Assembly (NCBI GenBank): GCA_004292985.1
Contig: RDXT01000805.1
Location: forward strand, 1 to 19,294
Length of the DNA: 19,294 nucleotides
Direction: 5' to 3'
Origin: Bacteroidota bacterium
GTDB lineage: Bacteria; Bacteroidota; Bacteroidia; J057
The position numbers were made by a program, and so were the translations under genes. Of this stretch, positions 1 to 6,943 are shown in pieces (the first letter of the stretch is position 1; each line of letters opens with the position of its first letter). The notes beneath the pieces were generated by a model that was not told the DNA's origin, ran no database searches, and worked only from the letters and a program-made list of their open reading frames with translations.

Positions 1-35
1 GCCGAAAACCGAGCATTTATTCCGGATAATAATAT

Positions 36-43
36 TAATTTTG
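36..43 (+). promoter_or_regulatory. Possible Bacteroidota -7 box (TAATTTTG)
   Basis: TAATTTTG fits the TAnnTTTG -7 consensus of Bacteroidota housekeeping promoters. No convincing TTTG -33 element lies 19-21 bases upstream, and the window starts too close to judge further. If used, transcription would begin near 48-51, favouring the ATG at 84 over the GTG at 57 as the first gene's start. Confidence 0.3.
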
Positions 44-50
44 AAAAGGA
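44..50 (+). promoter_or_regulatory. Ribosome binding site AAAAGGA for the GTG at 57
   Basis: AAAAGGA sits six bases before GTG 57, a good Shine-Dalgarno spacing. No such motif precedes the in-frame ATG at 84. This is the main reason to keep the longer form. It conflicts with the -7 box at 36-43, so only one of the two signals is likely to be real. Confidence 0.45.
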
Positions 51-56
51 AATTTC

Positions 57-1175
57 GTGAATAAAAAATATTTACCTATACTCATGAAAAGGCAAGTGGG
101 CATCATCGGCTCGGTGGGAGTTCCGGGAAAATACGGAGGCTTCGAGACCCTTGCGCACCATCTCAGCAAGGGCCTTGTCCCCCGGCATCCGGTACAGGTC
201 TATTGCAGCAGCAAAGCCTATCCGCCCCAGACCCGCCAGGCAGTCTGGGAGGGCGTGAAGCTGGTGTATATTCCTTTCGATGCGAATGGCATTTCCAGCA
301 TTCCCTATGATCTGCTCTCGCTGCTCCACGCGCTTTTTACGTGTAAGGTGCTTGTTGTCCTCGGCGTTTCCGGCGCGCCTGTGCTGCCGCTGATCCGGCT
401 ATTTACGCGTAAACGATTGATTGTCAATATTGACGGACTGGAGTGGAAGCGCGACAAATGGGGTCGTTTTGCCAAAGCCTATCTCAAAGCCGCCGAAAGA
501 ATCGCTGTATTTTCCGCCCATGAGATCATTGCAGACAACCAGGGCATCCAGGCGCATGTGCTCGAAGCCTATGGCAAATCTTCGCGCCTGATCGAGTATG
601 GCGGCGACCATGCCCTGCCTGTAGCGGCTAATGACAGCGACCGGGAAGCATATCCCTTCCTCTCTGCGCCCTACGCATTTAAAGTATGCCGCATCGAGCC
701 TGAAAACAACATCGGAATGGTGCTCGAAGCCTTTGCCACACAGCAGAAGCTACCACTTGTCATGATCGGCAACTGGAACAACAGCGAATATGGCTCCGCA
801 TTGAAAGCGAAGTACAGCAACTATTCCCACCTGCATTTGCTGGACCCGATCTATGAGCCGCGCACGCTCAACATGATCCGCTCAGGGGCCTATGTCTATG
901 TGCACGGACACATGGCCGGCGGCACCAACCCTTCTCTGGTCGAAGCCATGAGCCTGCGGCTGCCCATCATTGCCTTCGACGTGCTGTACAACCGCGCCAC
1001 CACCGAAGATCAAGCCCTCTACTTTACAGATGTGAACTCGCTCCATGATCTGTTGCAGCAACTCAGCGACCAGCAGTTGCAGCAGATCCGGGAACAGATG
1101 ACCGAAATCGCCACCCGCCGCTATACATGGCAAACCATTGTTGCTAAATACGAGGCCCTGATAAGTCACCCATGA
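57..1175 (+). CDS. Glycosyltransferase, DUF1972/family 1 (rhamnosyltransferase-like)
   Basis: A cytoplasmic GT-B-fold enzyme of 372 residues, the usual size for the family. Such enzymes transfer a sugar from a nucleotide sugar onto a growing surface polysaccharide or oligosaccharide. The N-terminal stretch IIGSVGVPGKYGGFETLA (about residues 16-33) is the hallmark of the DUF1972 subgroup, which includes rhamnosyl- and galactosyltransferases. GGTNPSLVEAM near residue 290 is the C-terminal donor-binding region with its conserved Glu. No signal peptide or membrane segment is seen. Family members normally begin right at the Rossmann strand, which favours ATG 84, but the GTG at 57 has the better ribosome binding site. 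The stop overlaps the next gene by ATGA, so it is co-translated with a secreted NHL protein. Sugar and acceptor cannot be read from the sequence. Confidence 0.85.
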   Translation: MNKKYLPILMKRQVGIIGSVGVPGKYGGFETLAHHLSKGLVPRHPVQVYCSSKAYPPQTRQAVWEGVKLVYIPFDANGISSIPYDLLSLLHALFTCKVLVVLGVSGAPVLPLIRLFTRKRLIVNIDGLEWKRDKWGRFAKAYLKAAERIAVFSAHEIIADNQGIQAHVLEAYGKSSRLIEYGGDHALPVAANDSDREAYPFLSAPYAFKVCRIEPENNIGMVLEAFATQQKLPLVMIGNWNNSEYGSALKAKYSNYSHLHLLDPIYEPRTLNMIRSGAYVYVHGHMAGGTNPSLVEAMSLRLPIIAFDVLYNRATTEDQALYFTDVNSLHDLLQQLSDQQLQQIREQMTEIATRRYTWQTIVAKYEALISHP

Positions 1176-3070
1176 AACGGTTTTTCTGCCTTTTCTCTAT
1201 GCTGGCGCTGTTTGCCGGCCTGCGGGCACAGGTAGTTTCTACCTATGCAGGCCAGACGGGCCTTCCCGGAGACAGAGACGGGGCGGCGCTGACATTGGCA
1301 TTGTTTAATAATCCGCACGGAATCGCCACCGACGCTGCCGGAAACGTGTATGTGGCGGACCGCTGGAACCATAAAATCCGCAAAATCACCCCTGAGGGCG
1401 AGGTTACTACCCTGGCAGGCACGGGAGAGAGCGGCCGCACGGACGGCCCCGGCAGCATTGCCACATTTTACGAACCCTGGGGCGTAGCCGCCAGCAGCGA
1501 CGGCATTGTGTATGTAGCCGATACCCGCAACAACCTCATCCGGAAAATTGAAGCAGATGGTACCGTAAGCACCCTCGCGGGCACCGGTGCCTATGGCGTA
1601 CTCGACGGGCCTGCGCTCCAGGCGCGCTTTGCCAATCCGACCGGAATCGCCATAGATGCCGCCGGGATCCTGTATGCCTGCGACCACCTGGGGCATACCC
1701 TCCGCAAAATCACGCCCCAGGGCGTAGTAAGCCGCCTCGCCGGACAGGCATTCGTTACCGGAAGCAACGACGGAACAGGCTCTGGCGCAAAGTTTTACCG
1801 ACCCTATGGCATAGAGGTGGACCTGTTGGGAAATGTGTATGTGGCCGACGAATGGAATCACCTGATCCGCAAAGTAACACCCAATGGTACCGTGACCACC
1901 GTCGCCGGAACGGGCCTGAGCGGAAACAGTGACGGTCCGGCAGAACTGGCCTCTTTTTATTATCCCTGGGACATCGCCATAGACGCTTCGGGTGTGCTGT
2001 ATGTGATGGATGGCTCCAACTTTGCCGTGCGCCGCATCAGCACAGATGGCAGTGTCAGCACCTATGCAGGTCAGCCGGGCATCAGCGGTGGACAGGACGG
2101 TCCGGCGATAGAAGCCAGTTTTAATGGTGCCACGGGCATCGCGATAGATGGGGGCGGGGCACTGTTTATTGCCGACGCGTATAACAATAGCATCCGCAAA
2201 ATCACTCCCTCCAATACCCTCTTTGTGCTGGGAAACGGCCTCAGCAGCAATGATACCCTCTGCCTCGATCAGGCTGCCAGCTTTCAGGCCGCACCCGCTA
2301 CCTATGCCTCATATGATTTTTATGTCAATAATATCCTGGCCCAAACCGGAATCTCAGCTGAATTCAGCTACCTCTTCGACCAGCCGGGCAGCTACCGGAT
2401 CAAGGCTGTGGGCACCCTGCTCAATGGCGTGGCTGTGCCCTCCCCTGAATTTAACGTTACTGTAATCAATACCCCGGAGATTACCTTTGGCCATACGGGC
2501 AGCCTGCTTCCGGACACCACCTGGCAGGAACTTTTCACCGCGCTTAACCTGCCTTCGCCGCCGCCAGGACTCCTCTGGGACTTTGGCGATCCGGCTTCAG
2601 GGACAAATAACCAGTCAACCCTGGCCAATCCGGTTCATATTTATCAGGAAGAAGGAACGTACAGCGTCTCTCTTTTTGTTGCCTACTCCGATGCCTGCCG
2701 CGATACTGTTACCCGCAAAGACCTGATTCAGGTGAGCCTGCCCGATCCTTTGCCAAACGATACCCTGCCTGAAGATACCGTTGCGAATGAATACAAAGAC
2801 CATTTGTTTATCCCCACGGCTTTTACTCCCAATGGCGACGGGGTCAATGATGTGCTTTATGTGCGGGGTTCGGGTATCCGGGAGCTGGAATTTCAGATTT
2901 ACAATGAATGGGGCGAACGGATGTTTATCAGCAGAGACATGCAGACCGGATGGGATGGCACCTACCGGGGCAAAGCGCTGGAGCCTGACACCTATGTATG
3001 CATCGCCCGTGCGGTATTTAGCGACGGCAAAACCCAGGTTTTCACCACCACAAGCACCCTGCTGAGATGA
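1172..3070 (+). CDS. Secreted NHL-repeat beta-propeller/PKD protein with T9SS type B sorting domain
   Basis: An exported surface or extracellular protein of 632 residues. A signal peptide ends near LRA-QVV (residue 19-20). Six NHL repeats follow (about residues 46-346), each with the pattern P.GIAID..GNVYVAD..N..IRKIT, which should close into a six-bladed propeller of the kind used for protein, glycan or small-ligand binding. Next comes an Ig-like segment (about 365-435), then a PKD-type domain (about 440-520) with LLWDFGDP and a GTYSVSLFV strand. Residues 543-632 are the gliding-motility-associated C-terminal domain (IPTAFTPNGDGVND, then YNEWGERMF and GWDGTYRG), the type B signal for the type IX secretion system. 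It is coupled by ATGA overlaps to a glycosyltransferase before it and a PorP/SprF protein after it, the known partner family for type B cargo. The ligand is unknown; an enzymatic lyase-type propeller cannot be excluded. Confidence 0.93.
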   Translation: MKRFFCLFSMLALFAGLRAQVVSTYAGQTGLPGDRDGAALTLALFNNPHGIATDAAGNVYVADRWNHKIRKITPEGEVTTLAGTGESGRTDGPGSIATFYEPWGVAASSDGIVYVADTRNNLIRKIEADGTVSTLAGTGAYGVLDGPALQARFANPTGIAIDAAGILYACDHLGHTLRKITPQGVVSRLAGQAFVTGSNDGTGSGAKFYRPYGIEVDLLGNVYVADEWNHLIRKVTPNGTVTTVAGTGLSGNSDGPAELASFYYPWDIAIDASGVLYVMDGSNFAVRRISTDGSVSTYAGQPGISGGQDGPAIEASFNGATGIAIDGGGALFIADAYNNSIRKITPSNTLFVLGNGLSSNDTLCLDQAASFQAAPATYASYDFYVNNILAQTGISAEFSYLFDQPGSYRIKAVGTLLNGVAVPSPEFNVTVINTPEITFGHTGSLLPDTTWQELFTALNLPSPPPGLLWDFGDPASGTNNQSTLANPVHIYQEEGTYSVSLFVAYSDACRDTVTRKDLIQVSLPDPLPNDTLPEDTVANEYKDHLFIPTAFTPNGDGVNDVLYVRGSGIRELEFQIYNEWGERMFISRDMQTGWDGTYRGKALEPDTYVCIARAVFSDGKTQVFTTTSTLLR

Positions 3071-5040
3071 AAAGAGCTGCTACCTCACTTATATGGCTGC
3101 TCCCGATGCTCATGGCAGCAAGCCTCTATGCGCAGGATCCGCACATTTCGCTCTACCGTGAGACTCCCGTATATCTTAATCCGGCGGAAACAGGGCTTTT
3201 TGAGGGAGGATTCCGGGCTGCGGGCGCCTTTCGCAACCAGTGGCTCAGCCTCGGCACACCTTACCGCACCCGTCTGGCTACCGCAGATTTTTCGTCGCAG
3301 AGCCTGGGCCTGGGCGCTTTCGTGCTAAGCAGCCAGGCAGGAGAAAGCGGCCTCACGCATACGCATGTCATGGCCAGCGTGGCCTATCACAAGCGCTTTG
3401 GCAGCCACAGCCTTTCGGCGGGCTTGCAGGGAGGATTTATCCAGAAGCAATTTGACCCTGCGCGGTTTTCATTTGACAGCCAGTACGACCCCAAACTTGC
3501 GGGCTATGATCCTGACCAGCCCACGCAGGAGGTATTTCCGGTAACGCGGATCATGGTCGGCGATGTCGGTGCGGGATTTGCCTATACGCTGCGCCCGGCA
3601 AGGCTCTCGCAGTTTCAGCAACTGCGTTTTGATGCCGCCATCAGCCACCTCAACCGCCCTGCCTTTTCCTTTCAGACCAATCCTCCCGACGGTTCTGTGC
3701 GCATGCCTGCCAAATGGATCCTGGGTGCCGAAGCCTCCTTTCTTAATGGCAGCCGCACGACCCTTCACCCTGGTTTCCTGTGGATGAATCAGGGAGCAGC
3801 GAAAGAACGGAACGCAGGCTTACGCATTGAATATCAGGCAGATCCGGAAGTATTTCTGCACGCGGCACTCAATCTGCGCATCGGCGATGCATTGATCCCT
3901 TCGTTGGGGGTACGCTTTAACCAGATGTTTATCGGGCTCGCATACGACATCAGCACGTCCGGGCTGGCGACCTACAACCGGGGCAAAGGCTCCTATGAAA
4001 TTACCCTCAGCTACCAGCCGGTGCAGAAGCGGACACCGCTGCCCAACCTGCCCCAGCGCAGCGAAGTGCTGGACCGCGACCCCGACAAGGACGGCATCAT
4101 GGGCAATCGGGATAAATGCCCTGACATTCCGGGGAGCAAGGCCCTGGGAGGCTGCCCCGACAGCGACCTCGATGGCATTACCGACCCCAATGACGCATGT
4201 CCCACCCTTTTTGGACCAGCGAGCAACGAGGGTTGTCCCCTGCTCGACCGCGACGGCGACAATATCCTCAACGAATTTGACCTTTGCCCCGACATTCCAG
4301 GGCTGGCGGCGTTCCGGGGTTGCCCCGATACCGACGGCGACGGCCTGCCCGACAACCTCGACCGCTGTCCCCAGCATCCGGGCCTCAAAGAACAGCGGGG
4401 TTGCCCCAGCTCCGACATTGATGCCGATGGAGACGGCACACCTGATAAGATTGACGTTTGTCCGACGATTCCCGGCCTGGCTACGCTGTTCGGGTGCCCC
4501 GATATGGACGGCGACGGCTTTTCAGACTTTGAAGACCCCTGCCCGATGCTTGCCGGACCGAATCAGGGCTGCCCCTCTTCGCTGCCCGACATAGACGGCG
4601 ACGGCATTCCCAACCACGAAGATGCCTGCCCCTATGTAGCGGGAGTTGCTGAAACCAATGGCTGCCCGCCTGTGAGTGTCAAGACAGAGGCGCCGGGAGC
4701 AAGCCTGAGGGAATTCGGTCCGGTGGAGTTTGACAGCGATCAGGCCATTATTAAGCTGCCATATGGTCTGATGTTGGAAGAACTGGCCATCTATCTGCGG
4801 GAAAATCCTGCGCTCCGGCTCTACATTCAGGGCCATACGGACAATGAGGGCGACCCTACCCACAACATGATGCTGGGGCAAAACCGCGCCATTGCCGTTA
4901 TGAAGTTTCTGGGAGAGAGAGGAGTAGCTTCTTCGCGGATGTTTTCGGTGAGCTATGGAGAGCATTTGCCCAAATCCAGCAACCAAAGCGAAGAAGGTAA
5001 GTCAAAAAACCGGAGGGTGGAGCTGATTCTCACGCCCTGA
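3067..5040 (+). CDS. PorP/SprF-family T9SS membrane protein fused to TSP3 repeats and OmpA domain
   Basis: A 657-residue outer-membrane protein. The signal peptide ends near LYA-QDP (about residue 22). QDPHISLYRETPVYLNPAET and the later FRNQW are the N-terminal signature of the PorP/SprF family, whose beta-barrel fills roughly residues 23-320. Family members assist export or anchoring of T9SS cargo, especially type B substrates. Seven thrombospondin type 3 units follow (336-534), with D.D.DG calcium loops each ending in GCP. The C-terminus (about 545-657) is an OmpA-like domain with HTDNEG (590-595), LGQNRA and NRRVEL (648-653), the expected contacts for diaminopimelate in peptidoglycan. The TSP3 region should be a calcium-stiffened periplasmic spacer. 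The start overlaps the NHL gene's stop by ATGA, so cargo and partner are made together. Plain PorP/SprF proteins are about 300-350 residues, so this one carries about 320 extra. Confidence 0.92.
   Translation: MKRAATSLIWLLPMLMAASLYAQDPHISLYRETPVYLNPAETGLFEGGFRAAGAFRNQWLSLGTPYRTRLATADFSSQSLGLGAFVLSSQAGESGLTHTHVMASVAYHKRFGSHSLSAGLQGGFIQKQFDPARFSFDSQYDPKLAGYDPDQPTQEVFPVTRIMVGDVGAGFAYTLRPARLSQFQQLRFDAAISHLNRPAFSFQTNPPDGSVRMPAKWILGAEASFLNGSRTTLHPGFLWMNQGAAKERNAGLRIEYQADPEVFLHAALNLRIGDALIPSLGVRFNQMFIGLAYDISTSGLATYNRGKGSYEITLSYQPVQKRTPLPNLPQRSEVLDRDPDKDGIMGNRDKCPDIPGSKALGGCPDSDLDGITDPNDACPTLFGPASNEGCPLLDRDGDNILNEFDLCPDIPGLAAFRGCPDTDGDGLPDNLDRCPQHPGLKEQRGCPSSDIDADGDGTPDKIDVCPTIPGLATLFGCPDMDGDGFSDFEDPCPMLAGPNQGCPSSLPDIDGDGIPNHEDACPYVAGVAETNGCPPVSVKTEAPGASLREFGPVEFDSDQAIIKLPYGLMLEELAIYLRENPALRLYIQGHTDNEGDPTHNMMLGQNRAIAVMKFLGERGVASSRMFSVSYGEHLPKSSNQSEEGKSKNRRVELILTP
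4072..4668 (+). repeat. Seven thrombospondin type 3 repeats within the PorP-OmpA gene
   Basis: Residues 336-534 hold seven consecutive units of about 25-31 residues. Each starts with an Asp-rich loop such as DTDGDGLPDNLD or DMDGDGFSDFED, continues with a CP pair and ends in GCP. These Asp loops bind calcium in known TSP3 domains, and the two Cys per unit could form disulfides in the periplasm. Unit 3 (DRDGDNILNEFD) has Asn in place of the usual Gly after its last Asp. The low-complexity GAC/GGC codon use also creates long spurious antisense reading frames. Confidence 0.9.
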
Positions 5041-5060
5041 GGGCAGGGTCAGGCTTTTTT
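5034..5060 (+). terminator. Rho-independent terminator of the T9SS operon
   Basis: CCTGA (5036-5040) pairs with TCAGG (5049-5053) around a GGGCAGGG loop, followed by C and six T (5055-5060). The left arm holds the TGA stop of the + strand gene and the right arm holds the TGA stop of the - strand gene. There is no T tract for the reverse direction, so it should act only rightward. The stem is short, hence moderate confidence. Confidence 0.55.
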
Positions 5061-5504
5061 GTCGGGGCTATCGGGAGTGTCGTCCGTTTTGTCTTCGTCT
5101 TCGACGTCCACGATATTCACATCCCAGGGGCCTTTCTGGAATCCCTTCTTAAACTGATCCTTTTCTACGTCCTGGGCAGCCGTTTTAGGGTCCGGAGCAG
5201 GTGCCTGCGCTTCGGGTTCGGCCATTTTTTCTTTCATTTTGGCTTCAAACTTCTCGCGCCAGTCGCTGCGGCAGGACTCTGAGGTCCAGGTATGGGTTTC
5301 GCCATGCTTGCCATGATGATGGCGGTAGGCGTGCATGCGTTTACGGCCAGAGATCAGGCGGCCCAGCAGCAAAAGGCCCATTGCCTGAAAAAATCCGATA
5401 AAAGGACCATTAAAGAGTTCGGGCACCAATGTATTCCAGAGCCACATTAAAACGGCTGAAGTAATGACCCAGCCAAAAATGCCACGTCCAATCCAGAAAT
5501 GCAT
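5049..5504 (-). CDS. Small two-helix membrane protein with His-rich loop, partner of ECF sigma factor
   Basis: A 151-residue inner-membrane protein. Two hydrophobic helices (about residues 9-28 and 33-52) are joined by a short NGP turn. A basic, His-rich stretch follows (H58, H62-64, H67, H71 and C78), then a charged helix DWREKFEAKMKEKM and an acidic, Pro-rich tail. The segment WLWNTLVPELF...QAMGLLLLGRLI resembles small uncharacterised proteins often found beside ECF sigma genes in Bacteroidota. It lies 78 bases downstream of such a gene on the same strand, so co-transcription is likely and an anti-sigma or sensor role is a reasonable guess. It lacks the FecR form and the H-x3-C-x2-C motif of zinc anti-sigma factors. 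The start at 5504 is preferred over an in-frame ATG at 5528 because AAAGGA lies six bases before it. Confidence 0.75.
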   Translation of the reverse strand: MHFWIGRGIFGWVITSAVLMWLWNTLVPELFNGPFIGFFQAMGLLLLGRLISGRKRMHAYRHHHGKHGETHTWTSESCRSDWREKFEAKMKEKMAEPEAQAPAPDPKTAAQDVEKDQFKKGFQKGPWDVNIVDVEDEDKTDDTPDSPDKKA

Positions 5505-5510
5505 ATATTT

Positions 5511-5516
5511 TCCTTT
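5511..5516 (-). promoter_or_regulatory. Ribosome binding site AAAGGA that sets the start at 5504
   Basis: Read on the - strand, AAAGGA is followed by six bases and then ATG at 5504. The upstream in-frame ATG at 5528 has only an AGGA two bases away, which is too close to work well. This makes the protein begin MHFWIGRGIF rather than MCGNKGKYM. Confidence 0.55.
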
Positions 5517-5582
5517 GTTACCACACATATCCTGAAGATGAGGTGATGAGAATTGTAAAAAATAAGAAGGAGAAAAAAGGAG

Positions 5583-6158
5583 TCAGAGTTCGTCGTAGAG
5601 GTTTTTCAGTTTTTCGCGCAAATGAATCACCGCGTAACGCTTGCGGGAAAGCAGCGTATTGATGGGGTCTCCGGTGAAAGCCGCAATTTCCTGAAAACTC
5701 TTGTTTTCAAACTCGTGCATCACAAACACCTGCCGCTGTTTTTCGGGCAGTTCAGCGAGGGCCAGTTCGAGGGCGTCGAGAATGGCGCTGCTGCGGTACA
5801 TCACGTCGGGGCGGGCGGCGAGATCGTCGAGCACTTCGGTAAAGTGCAGCGGCGCATCGCTGTCTTCGCTGCTGAGGTCTGAAAATCGCTGGGGCCTCTT
5901 CTTGCGGTAGAGGTCAGTGATTTTGTTGCGCGCAACTGTAAAGAGCCACGAAGAGAGTTTTTCGAGTGATTCGATGGCATCGTAGCTGTTGACCAGCTGC
6001 ACAAACACATCCTGAAGCAGGTCTTCAGGGTCTTCGCGGTCGGGAATCCGTCGCCGGATAAAATCCAGCAGCTGCCTGCGCTGTCCGCGAAAGGTTTCGC
6101 GGATGGCTACAGCGCGGGCGGCTGCCGGATCCAGGGGTAAATTAAGGCTGTCACTCAT
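5583..6158 (-). CDS. ECF-family RNA polymerase sigma factor
   Basis: A 191-residue sigma-70 factor of the extracytoplasmic-function type, which directs RNA polymerase to a specific regulon. Region 2 spans about residues 20-85 (DFIRRRIPDREDPEDLLQDVF, then LSSWLFTVARNKITDLYRKK), holding the core-binding and -10-recognition helices. Region 4 spans about 135-190 (LPEKQRQVFVMHEFENKSFQEIA, then a recognition helix with LLSRKRYAVIHLREKL). A 35-residue acidic linker lies between. No C-terminal extension is present. The ATG at 6158 is preferred over an in-frame GTG at 6200 because MSDSLNL leads directly into region 2; neither has a clear ribosome binding site. The gene is first of a leftward pair with the His-rich membrane protein, its most likely regulator by position. 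Target promoters cannot be inferred. Confidence 0.92.
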   Translation of the reverse strand: MSDSLNLPLDPAAARAVAIRETFRGQRRQLLDFIRRRIPDREDPEDLLQDVFVQLVNSYDAIESLEKLSSWLFTVARNKITDLYRKKRPQRFSDLSSEDSDAPLHFTEVLDDLAARPDVMYRSSAILDALELALAELPEKQRQVFVMHEFENKSFQEIAAFTGDPINTLLSRKRYAVIHLREKLKNLYDEL

Positions 6159-6214
6159 ACGCCGGAATAGACGATAACCGCCGGAAAATATTGCAGTCAC
6201 CGTTCTTATACGGC

Positions 6215-6248
6215 AAAAAATAAAAAAAGCTGTCAGAATAACACAGCC
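6215..6248 (-). terminator. Likely terminator of the secreted-protein gene at 6233-6766
   Basis: On the - strand GGCTGT (6248-6243) pairs with ACAGCT (6233-6228), including one G-U pair, around a nine-base loop. It is followed by TTTTTTT-A-TTTTTT. The stem overlaps the gene's last codons and stop. It separates this gene from the ECF sigma gene downstream on the same strand, implying that the sigma gene has its own promoter in 6159-6215, where no exact TAnnTTTG was found (TATTTTTTG is one base too long). Confidence 0.5.
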
Positions 6249-6766
6249 CAGGGGCGGTGAATCAGCCGCCAGTGCCCGTTCACAAACACCAGCATGTCGT
6301 AGGCACTGCCCAGGCTGCGGCCCGGCTGCACAAACTTAAAGCGGTAGAGGGTATATCCGGCAGCCATATCTTCTGCGATTTCGTGGTAGCCTCCCGGAAA
6401 ACACCTGGCATCGCCTGTCATGGTCCGGAGTTCCTCCACGGTGGCGCTCCAGAGCAATATGTCGGTCTGCTCGCTCAGCAGGGGGCGCACAATGATCCGC
6501 GCCTGGCGGTCCAGTTTCTTCTGGTAGCGATAGACTTTTTCACCCAGAACAGCAGAAAAAAGGGTCATACAGTCCTCTTCGGTAGGCTTGAGCTGTTCTG
6601 TAAGGGCAATCCGCTCTTTATGGTCTGCCTTCAGCACGTAGGCAAGCATGGCCTCCACGCCTTCGCGCGTGGGCGGAAAAGAATCTCCGGGCGCCAACTG
6701 CGCAGCAGAAGGCCGCAAAGACAATGAGCAGAAAAAAAGTAAAAGCAAAACTCGATGTGCAAACAT
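6233..6766 (-). CDS. Unrecognised secreted protein, 177 residues
   Basis: I do not recognise this family. From the ATG at 6766 the protein has a clean signal peptide: MFAHR, a Leu/Phe-rich core, then a cleavage site near AAQ-LAPGD (about residue 22). The mature part is about 155 residues, soluble, with an alpha-helical N-terminal half (REGVEAMLAYVLKADHKERI) and a beta-rich C-terminal half ending in FVNGHWRLIHRPW, the type of ending seen in small NTF2-like or DUF4440-like folds. That resemblance is weak and no active site is visible. Longer in-frame starts up to 6832 are rejected because they would bury the signal peptide. It lies upstream of the ECF sigma gene on the same strand but is probably separated from it by a terminator. 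It likely acts in the periplasm or outside the cell. Confidence 0.7.
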   Translation of the reverse strand: MFAHRVLLLLFFCSLSLRPSAAQLAPGDSFPPTREGVEAMLAYVLKADHKERIALTEQLKPTEEDCMTLFSAVLGEKVYRYQKKLDRQARIIVRPLLSEQTDILLWSATVEELRTMTGDARCFPGGYHEIAEDMAAGYTLYRFKFVQPGRSLGSAYDMLVFVNGHWRLIHRPWAVLF

Positions 6767-6943
6767 AAAATGCTGACTTGTAAGCAGTTCCGACAATAAA
6801 ATTACATAAAAAATATTCCATTCAGCCATCATAAATTTTTTAACAAGATGTAATATTTACAACTTATTTGTTTTTTTGAGGCAATGGATTTATCATTGTG
6901 CGTTACATTATACTTGCCAAAATTACCTCAACTTACCAAACCC

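Noticed and set aside
1166..1861. 231-codon - strand frame opposite the NHL repeats
   Set aside because: Periodic antisense image of the NHL repeats; the repeated look of its protein comes only from the repeats on the other strand.
3820..4439. Long antisense frames (185 and 142 codons) across the TSP3 region
   Set aside because: They arise from the Asp/Gly/Cys/Pro-rich codons of the calcium repeats, which seldom give stops on the other strand. The translated products show no domain and the + strand frame has an unmistakable family match.
3995..4594. 199-codon + strand frame in another phase within the PorP-OmpA gene
   Set aside because: Its Thr/Ala/Pro-rich translation is a frame-shifted copy of the TSP3 repeats; the real frame has conserved PorP, TSP3 and OmpA domains end to end.
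6884..6943. Longer start for mscL
   Set aside because: The extra 20 residues precede the near-invariant MLKEFKAF N-terminus of MscL and have no counterpart in the family.
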